From Bdellovibrionales bacterium (GTDB lineage: Bacteria; Bdellovibrionota; UBA1018; CAIMNF01), in assembly GCA_947457605.1 (NCBI GenBank), contig CANGWP010000094.1, positions 1 to 8,654 of the forward strand: DNA of 8,654 bases, written 5' to 3'. Made by a program: the position numbers and the translations under genes. The notes beneath the pieces were generated by a model. It did not search any database, was not told the DNA's origin, and saw nothing but the letters and a program-made list of their open reading frames with translations. Shown piece by piece: positions 1-4,934 of this stretch (position 1 is the stretch's first letter; the number at the start of each line of letters is the position of its first letter).

Positions 1-144
1 AAGCCACGCGTGAGAACGGTCAAAACACTTGAGGAAGCCGCCTTGCTTGTTTCAAAAGAGGTCAAATCCCACGATCTGATCCTGACCATGGGCGCAGGCT
101 CGATCACAAGGCTTCCGGAGCTTCTGATTCCGCTCCTTTCCTGA
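1..144 (+). CDS. murC: UDP-N-acetylmuramate--L-alanine ligase MurC, C-terminal end (partial)
   Basis: Reading frame 1 is open from the first base to the TGA at 142-144 and gives the last 47 residues of a protein. The segment DLILTMGAGSITRLPELL near the end matches the C-terminal pattern of MurC (D-L-x-L-T-x-GAG-x-I), the ligase that adds L-alanine to UDP-N-acetylmuramic acid in the cytoplasm with ATP. Only part of the C-terminal ligase domain is visible, so the ATP-binding and catalytic residues cannot be checked. Another Mur ligase is possible but fits less well, because the GAG-x-I motif is typical of MurC. Neither murB nor ddl follows; the next gene is a phosphoesterase, so murC is the last dcw gene on this side. 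Confidence 0.8.
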   Translation, partial: KPRVRTVKTLEEAALLVSKEVKSHDLILTMGAGSITRLPELLIPLLS

Positions 145-165
145 CTCTTCAATGAAAGGAGTGGA
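129..165 (+). terminator. Terminator-like hairpin spanning the murC stop codon
   Basis: The arm TCCGCTCCTTTC (129-140) pairs with GAAAGGAGTGGA (154-165) over 12 bp with one G-U pair (132/162). The 13-nt loop holds the murC TGA. A weak T-rich stretch follows (TATCATTTT, 166-174). This is good geometry for an intrinsic terminator, but the U tract is interrupted, so it may be leaky or may instead protect the 3' end. It fits an end of the murC transcript before the phosphoesterase gene. Confidence 0.5.
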
Positions 166-188
166 TATCATTTTAAATCGTCGCAGTG

Positions 189-194
189 TAAAAT
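189..194 (+). promoter_or_regulatory. Possible -10 element of a leaderless phosphoesterase mRNA
   Basis: TAAAAT at 189-194 matches the -10 consensus at five of six positions and ends 6 nt before the ATG at 201. No Shine-Dalgarno sequence lies in the normal window upstream of that ATG. A transcript from this element would begin at or beside the start codon. No convincing -35 hexamer is visible, so this is a weak call. Confidence 0.3.
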
Positions 195-200
195 ATAAGC

Positions 201-1631
201 ATGTCCCGCCCCTTGCACACCTTTGTTTTGAGCGACATCCATCTTGCCGACGCCGAACTCGGAGTGCCGGGGAAATCCCTTTGGAAGCGCTACAAGCGGC
301 CCAAATTTTTCATTGATCAGAGCTTCAAGCGCTTGCTCCAGTTCCTTGAGTCGGAGACGAGGGGATCACCGTGCGAGCTCATTTTCAATGGTGACATTTT
401 CGACTTCGATTCCGTGATGAGGCTGCCCCTTCACACGAGCCTTCATCTTTCCTGGCTCGAGAAAAAGCGGGGTTTGTTTCCGGAAGAAGAGAAATCCCGC
501 TTCAAAATGGAGGTCATCCTCTCGGATCATCCCGTTTTTGTTCACGCGGTACGGGAGTTCATCAAGCTTGGAAACTCTGTTGTTTTCATTGTGGGGAACC
601 ACGACATCGAGCTGCATTGGCCCTTGGTTCAAAAAGAGGTTTTGAAGGCGCTTGAGCTATCTCCCGAGGATGAAGCTCGGGTCCGGTTTTGCGAGTTCTT
701 TTATGTTTCGAACGGAGATACTGCGGTCGAGCATGGCAATCAATATGATGATTACTGCGTATCCAGCAATCCGATCCATCCCTTCATCAAAAAAGGGAAG
801 CGCATTCAGGTGCGCCTCCCGTTCGGCAACATTGCCGGTCGCTACATGACCAATGGCATGGGGCTCTTCAATCCGCACGTCGAGAGCTCCTTTTTGATGG
901 ATCTCCCGGAATACTTCCGGTTTTTCTACAAATATGCAATTCGGGTACAACCCCTGATCGGGTTTACCTGGCTATGGGGCGCGTTTGTTTCGTTCTGGGT
1001 TGCAATCACGGATGGCCTTTTGCCTGCAATGCGGGATCCGCTCTTTGTTGAGCAACGGGTGCAAGAAGTTGCCGAGAAGGCAAATGCCAGTCCTGAGATG
1101 GTCCGAACGATGCTGGAGCTGAAGGTGCACTCCGCAATCTTCAATCCGATCAAGATCGCCCGGGAGTTGTGGCTTGATCGATTCATGCTGTTGGCCTTGA
1201 TCGGGTTTCTGAGCTTCCAGATCTATGCAGTGATTTATCTGATGTTCCCGATTTCGAAGTTTTGGTTTTTTTTCTTCTTTATGTTGCTTGTTCCAGGACT
1301 CATATTTTATTCTCGGAACATCAAGAGTGTGGTGATCGAGACCATGGAAGAGATTTTCAAAAACGCCCCGATGGTTGCCAGGATCACGAAAACCCAGCGG
1401 GTCATTTTCGGGCATACTCATCGTGAACTTCACACCTTCGTGGATCAGGTGGAAGTGATCAATACCGGAACCTGGTCTCCTGCCTTCAAGGATCCCGAGT
1501 GCCGCGAGAGTTTTGGAAAAAAATGTTTTGCCTGGATCCGCTATCCCGAAGGAGATCTTACCCGGCAGCGGGAAGCCGAGCTTTTTGAATGGAATGACCC
1601 CGAATTGGTCAAGATCCCTGTGCGAAAGTGA
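201..1631 (+). CDS. Membrane-anchored calcineurin-like metallophosphoesterase
   Basis: The 476-residue protein carries the full set of calcineurin-type metal-binding motifs: D12-I-H14, G64-D-I-F-D68, G132-N-H-D135, H178-G-N in EHGNQYD, and G404-H-T-H407. It should therefore be a two-metal phosphomonoesterase or phosphodiesterase. The LpxH and YbbF families share this motif order, but LpxH is about half as long. Here some 220 residues separate the HGN and GHTH motifs, and this stretch holds hydrophobic segments at about 250-275, 328-349 and 351-371, with a five-Phe run at 356-360. The enzyme is thus probably held at the inner membrane. The substrate is unknown; a lipid or envelope phosphate ester is a guess. 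ATG 201 is the first possible start, since an in-frame stop lies at 189-191. The dehydratase gene begins 6 nt downstream, so the two are probably cotranscribed. Confidence 0.85.
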   Translation: MSRPLHTFVLSDIHLADAELGVPGKSLWKRYKRPKFFIDQSFKRLLQFLESETRGSPCELIFNGDIFDFDSVMRLPLHTSLHLSWLEKKRGLFPEEEKSRFKMEVILSDHPVFVHAVREFIKLGNSVVFIVGNHDIELHWPLVQKEVLKALELSPEDEARVRFCEFFYVSNGDTAVEHGNQYDDYCVSSNPIHPFIKKGKRIQVRLPFGNIAGRYMTNGMGLFNPHVESSFLMDLPEYFRFFYKYAIRVQPLIGFTWLWGAFVSFWVAITDGLLPAMRDPLFVEQRVQEVAEKANASPEMVRTMLELKVHSAIFNPIKIARELWLDRFMLLALIGFLSFQIYAVIYLMFPISKFWFFFFFMLLVPGLIFYSRNIKSVVIETMEEIFKNAPMVARITKTQRVIFGHTHRELHTFVDQVEVINTGTWSPAFKDPECRESFGKKCFAWIRYPEGDLTRQREAELFEWNDPELVKIPVRK

Positions 1632-1637
1632 GTCACC

Positions 1638-2852
1638 ATGAAATCTGTAAACCTTGAAAACATTCAAAATGCGCAGAAGGTTCTGGAGAAGATTCTTCCT
1701 CCAACTCCGCTCATCCGGAATGAATGGCTCTCGAATCTTTATCAGTGTGATGTGTACCTGAAGCTCGAGACCGTGCAGCCGATCGGCTCCTTCAAGATCC
1801 GGGGCGCAAGCTATCGGATTTCAAAGCTGACCGAGGCTGAAAGAAAGGCCGGTGTCATTGCAGCTTCAGCCGGCAATCATGCTCAGGGAGTTGCCTGGGG
1901 AGCAAAACGATACGGAACCTCGGCGTTGATCGTGATGCCGGAGACCGCGGCCCTGACCAAAGTTTCAAACACCCAGGCCCTTGGTGCGAGGATTCATCTT
2001 GAGGGTGAAACCTATGATCAGAGTTTTCAGGCGGCCCAAAGAATCATGAAGGAAACGGGGCGAACCTACGTGCATGCCTTTCATGATCCGGATGTAATTG
2101 CCGGCCAGGGAACCGTGGGGCTTGAGATTTTGGCCCAGCTCCCGGAGGTGGATTACGTGGTCACCTCCATCGGTGGCGGGGGGCTTTGTTCAGGGATGGG
2201 CATTGCCTTAAAGGCCCTGAAGCCAGCAGTCCAGATCATTGCCTGTCAGGCCGAAAACGTGTCCGCAATGGCGAAATCACTGAATTCCGGAGTGCTTACC
2301 GAAAGTCCGAATCTTGGAACCCTTGCCGATGGAATTGCGGTCCAGCGTGCAAATCCTGACATGTTCGAGATTTTGAGGGGTGTTGTCGATCGGGTTTTCA
2401 CTTCGGATGAAGAAGAGATCGCGATGAATGTCCTTCGACTGATGGAGATGGGAAAAGTGTTGTCCGAGGGAAGTGCCGCCATTGTGCTTGGAGCGCTGGA
2501 CCGTTACGGCGAGGAGTTGAAGGGCAAAAAAGTGGTTTTGCTCGTTTGTGGCGGAAACATTGATGTGAACATGATTTCGAGAATCATTGATCGCGGGCTC
2601 ATCCGCTCGGGGCGAAGACTGCATCTTCGGGTGAGAATCCTGGATAAGCCGGGCTCTTTGTCGAAACTTACGGCATTGATTGCAGGCCTGAAGGCCAATA
2701 TCCTGCAAACAGTGCATGACCGATCCGAGATGAGGCTCAGGCTTGATGAGACCGAAGTCGAGTTGATGCTCGAAACCCGCGGCTCGGAACATTCTGAAGA
2801 AGTGGTGAATGCGCTCCGGGAAGCGTGCCGGGATGTAATTGTGATCTTCTAG
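1638..2852 (+). CDS. ilvA: PLP-dependent threonine dehydratase with C-terminal ACT domain
   Basis: The 404-residue protein is a fold-type II PLP enzyme that deaminates threonine (and probably serine) to 2-oxobutanoate (or pyruvate). Visible signatures are the Schiff-base lysine K53 in GSFKIRGA, the substrate loop SAGNHAQG (77-84), the glycine-rich phosphate loop GGGGL (179-183) and CGGNID (304-309), where the Cys occupies the position that contacts the cofactor pyridine nitrogen. Residues about 328-403 form one ACT domain. Length and architecture match the short one-ACT form, not the roughly 500-residue biosynthetic E. coli IlvA with two regulatory ACT-like domains. Whether it works in isoleucine synthesis or threonine catabolism cannot be read from the window, as no other ilv or tdc genes are present. 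It starts 6 nt after the phosphoesterase stop; a GAAAGTGAG stretch overlapping that stop may serve as ribosome-binding site. Confidence 0.92.
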   Translation: MKSVNLENIQNAQKVLEKILPPTPLIRNEWLSNLYQCDVYLKLETVQPIGSFKIRGASYRISKLTEAERKAGVIAASAGNHAQGVAWGAKRYGTSALIVMPETAALTKVSNTQALGARIHLEGETYDQSFQAAQRIMKETGRTYVHAFHDPDVIAGQGTVGLEILAQLPEVDYVVTSIGGGGLCSGMGIALKALKPAVQIIACQAENVSAMAKSLNSGVLTESPNLGTLADGIAVQRANPDMFEILRGVVDRVFTSDEEEIAMNVLRLMEMGKVLSEGSAAIVLGALDRYGEELKGKKVVLLVCGGNIDVNMISRIIDRGLIRSGRRLHLRVRILDKPGSLSKLTALIAGLKANILQTVHDRSEMRLRLDETEVELMLETRGSEHSEEVVNALREACRDVIVIF

Positions 2853-2975
2853 TGCGGAAGCCCACAAATACTTTTTTGCTGCCCTCGTTTGGAAACACTC
2901 ACTTGACGCAGGCTGCTTCTGTTTGGCTCTGTTTGAACTTCGGATTCCCTCTTTCTTGTGGGAAACCTGCGCGCG
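2853..2975. other. Gene-free stretch before the exported protein
   Basis: These 123 bp hold no convincing gene. A six-T run sits at 2872-2877, 20 bp after the dehydratase stop, without a good stem in front of it. TTGACG at 2903-2908 is a near-consensus -35 hexamer, but nothing like a -10 lies 16-18 bp downstream. A promoter for the next gene is expected here but I cannot place it. Confidence 0.4.
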
Positions 2976-3500
2976 ATGAAAAACCTGGTCTTAGTTTTGG
3001 CAGTATTTGTTCTCTTCCACCAAACCGCGTATGCCGCTCCCCGGAGCGTGGCATCTGCGGAACATCAGAAAGGATCATCGGGCGGCTCTCCTGAGCATGA
3101 CTTCGGGCTTGGGCTTGCAAGCTTTGGCGCCGGAGTTGCGGCAACCACCGCAATCTCTGCATGGATTCCACTCAATCACACCATGGGGGTGCAAACCTAC
3201 CTCAGCATTCCAACCACCAGTGGAAACTTCAATTTCCATGCAGGGGGTGCCTATAAATACACACTTTCCGGCAGCGCAAACAACGGTTTCCACATCGGGG
3301 GGGATATCCTTTTGGGTGCCGCTGGTGGTGAATTCACTCTGCTCACAGGTGGTCTTATTGGGATTCATTTCAGCCCATCTTCATCTGTGGTCTTTGCAGT
3401 GGATGGCGGACCTCAGGTGAGTCTGGTCGCAAGCAAGGCGGACTTCCTGATGTCGGGTTTGTCCGGGCTTCTGGGAGCAAGCTTGATTTACTTCTTTTAG
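2976..3500 (+). CDS. Small exported protein, probable outer-membrane beta-barrel, unknown function
   Basis: I do not recognise this family. The 174-residue protein begins with a clear Sec signal peptide (MKNLVLVLAVFVLFHQTAYA, then APRS), with likely cleavage after residue 20. The mature part is rich in Gly, Ser and Ala. It has alternating hydrophobic and small residues typical of short transmembrane beta-strands (HAGGAYKY, FHIGGDILLG, LLTGGLIGIHF, SVVFAVDGG), and it ends in LIYFF, with the terminal Phe common in outer-membrane barrels. ATG 2976 is preferred over the in-frame GTG at 2958 because it puts the signal peptide right at the N-terminus. GGGAA (2960-2964) is the only Shine-Dalgarno-like run and lies rather far upstream. 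The protein is probably an outer-membrane or periplasmic component; no enzymatic motif is seen. Confidence 0.65.
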   Translation: MKNLVLVLAVFVLFHQTAYAAPRSVASAEHQKGSSGGSPEHDFGLGLASFGAGVAATTAISAWIPLNHTMGVQTYLSIPTTSGNFNFHAGGAYKYTLSGSANNGFHIGGDILLGAAGGEFTLLTGGLIGIHFSPSSSVVFAVDGGPQVSLVASKADFLMSGLSGLLGASLIYFF

Positions 3501-3512
3501 GCGCCTGAAAAG
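3494..3512 (+). repeat. Inverted repeat at the end of the exported-protein gene, possible weak terminator
   Basis: CTTTTAGGCGCCTGAAAAG is an inverted repeat centred on AGGCGCCT, with one unpaired G. It overlaps the TAG stop (3498-3500) and is followed by ATATTTTT. As RNA it could form about 7 bp around a GCGC loop with a U-rich tail, a weak intrinsic terminator. It also overlaps the proposed -35 of murE, so it could equally be an operator or chance. Confidence 0.3.
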
Positions 3513-3533
3513 ATATTTTTCATGTGCTAGATT
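3505..3533 (+). promoter_or_regulatory. Candidate extended -10 promoter for murE
   Basis: CTGAAA (3505-3510, four of six -35 matches) lies exactly 17 bp from TAGATT (3528-3533), which has TG one base upstream (TGCTAGATT), the extended -10 form. Transcription would begin near 3540, that is, downstream of the GTG at 3524 and about 23 nt before the in-frame ATG at 3563. The call rests on pattern matching only. Confidence 0.35.
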
Positions 3534-4933
3534 GGCATGCTAGCCTACGGGCGAGAAGTTCTATGCATGTCACCGCAAATTCGAAAGAAGTAGTTCAAGG
3601 CTCCGTGTTCTTCGCGCTGAAAGGTGCAAAGCACGACGGGCACCTTTTCATTCGGGAAGCCCTCGAGAAGGGGGCAGCCAAGATTTTTTCCGAACGTGAT
3701 ACCGGAATTCCAGGGGTCGAAGTTCTGGGAGCGGGCGCTCGAAAGCGACTTGCCGAAATGGCGAGTGAAATGGCCGGGCACCCGACCCATGCCTTGAAGA
3801 TGATCGGCGTTACCGGAACGAGTGGTAAAACCACGACCACCTATTTGATTCAACACATTCTTTCAAGTGTCGGAATCCCATGTGCGCGACTTGGAACGAA
3901 TGGAGGAGAGTTCCAAGGCCACGCGGTGCCTACAGCAAATACCACTCCGGACGCGATTACGCTCCAGAACTGGTTTGCAGAAGTTCGGAAGTTGGGCGCA
4001 AAAGCGGTCGTGCTCGAGGCTTCCTCGCATGCGCTTCATCAGGATCGGTGTTGGGGAATCGCATGGGATTCAGTTTGTTTTTTGAACCTGAGCCGTGAAC
4101 ACATGGATTACCATCCGACGCTCGATCATTACTTCGAGGCAAAAGCGCTGTTGCTCACAAGCCATGCCTTTTTTTCGCGAGGTCTCGGAAAGTCAGTTCA
4201 TGCCTTTTCCAATCGCGATTCGGGCTTCGGGAACCGGCTCATCGCGGAAAATCCGGGGATCGAATCGTATTCCGTTTCAAGTCAGATTCGGAATCTTGAG
4301 TCGGGCGCCTTTGGCTTGCGTTTTGAGGTGCTCCTTCAAGAGAAGTGGCATCCCGTGGAGTGTCCCCTCTTCGGATCCTTTCAGACGGAAAATGTTCTCG
4401 CTGCTCTTTCGATTTGCGCAGGTCTCGGAGTGGATCCCTCGCTTGCCTGCAAGACGCTGTCCTGTTTTCCCGGAGTTCCCGGACGAATGGAGTTCATTCC
4501 GAATTCCAAAGGGCTTCTCGTGTTTGTGGACTATGCCCACAAGCCTGAGGCACTCGAAAAAGTGCTTCTTGCCATTCAAGGAGGCGGACGGATCTGGACG
4601 GTGTTCGGGTGCGGAGGGGATCGGGATCGAAGCAAGAGGCCTGTTATGGGGGAGCTTGCGACAAGACTTTCTCATCGGGTGATCCTTACGAGCGACAATC
4701 CGAGAACCGAAGACCCGCTTTTGATTCTGGAAGAGATTGAAGCCGGAATTGAGAAGAAAAATTTTGAGATCATCCCCGATCGGAGGGCGGCGATCGAAAA
4801 AGCCATTCAGTCTGCAGGTCCAGGAGACATCGTTCTGATTGCAGGGAAGGGGCATGAGGATTATCAGCTGATTGGAAGTGAAAAACGGCACTTCGACGAT
4901 CGCGAGGAAGCCCGTAGGGCGCTCGGTCTTTAG
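3524..4933 (+). CDS. murE: UDP-MurNAc-tripeptide synthetase MurE (meso-diaminopimelate type)
   Basis: This 469-residue Mur ligase adds the third stem-peptide residue to UDP-MurNAc-L-Ala-D-Glu in the cytoplasm, using ATP. The N-terminal substrate domain shows VTANSKEVVQGSVFFALKG (16-34). The central domain has the P-loop GVTGTSGKTTTT (95-106), EASSH (165-169), NLSREHMDYH (188-197) and EAK with K207, the expected carbamylated lysine. The C-terminal domain has DYAHKPEAL (336-344), FGCGGDRD (361-368), D391-N-P-R394 and GKGHEDYQ (441-448). DNPR indicates meso-diaminopimelate as the amino acid added. The P-loop has Ser where most MurE proteins have Asn (GTNGKT). The start is uncertain: GTG 3524 has no good ribosome-binding site, whereas ATG 3563 (residue 14) follows GAGAAG by 4 nt and would keep all conserved motifs. 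No murF follows; the gene meets ftsI tail-to-tail. Confidence 0.95.
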   Translation: MLDWHASLRARSSMHVTANSKEVVQGSVFFALKGAKHDGHLFIREALEKGAAKIFSERDTGIPGVEVLGAGARKRLAEMASEMAGHPTHALKMIGVTGTSGKTTTTYLIQHILSSVGIPCARLGTNGGEFQGHAVPTANTTPDAITLQNWFAEVRKLGAKAVVLEASSHALHQDRCWGIAWDSVCFLNLSREHMDYHPTLDHYFEAKALLLTSHAFFSRGLGKSVHAFSNRDSGFGNRLIAENPGIESYSVSSQIRNLESGAFGLRFEVLLQEKWHPVECPLFGSFQTENVLAALSICAGLGVDPSLACKTLSCFPGVPGRMEFIPNSKGLLVFVDYAHKPEALEKVLLAIQGGGRIWTVFGCGGDRDRSKRPVMGELATRLSHRVILTSDNPRTEDPLLILEEIEAGIEKKNFEIIPDRRAAIEKAIQSAGPGDIVLIAGKGHEDYQLIGSEKRHFDDREEARRALGL

Positions 4934-4934
4934 T

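Noticed and set aside
972..1667. 231-codon open frame on the minus strand
   Set aside because: It lies wholly antisense to the phosphoesterase and dehydratase start, its translation is rich in His, Arg and Pro with no domain pattern, and the plus-strand gene has a full set of family motifs.
2277..2867. 196-codon open frame on the minus strand
   Set aside because: It is antisense to the dehydratase C-terminal half and ACT domain, and shows no recognisable motif or start signal.
2853..2880. Possible terminator after the dehydratase (six-T run at 2872-2877)
   Set aside because: The sequence before the T run (GTGCGGAAGCCCAC) has mismatches at every second or third pair, so no stable stem forms.
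2861..2962. Inverted repeat CCCACAA / TTGTGGG
   Set aside because: Only 7 bp, 88 bp apart, with no extension on either side; expected by chance.
3522..3530. Minimal frame ATG TGC TAG overlapping the murE GTG
   Set aside because: Two codons with no ribosome-binding site; most likely coincidence.
4095..4891. Frames of about 200 codons on both strands inside murE
   Set aside because: They are out of frame or antisense to a well-conserved MurE; compositions look like shadow reading frames.
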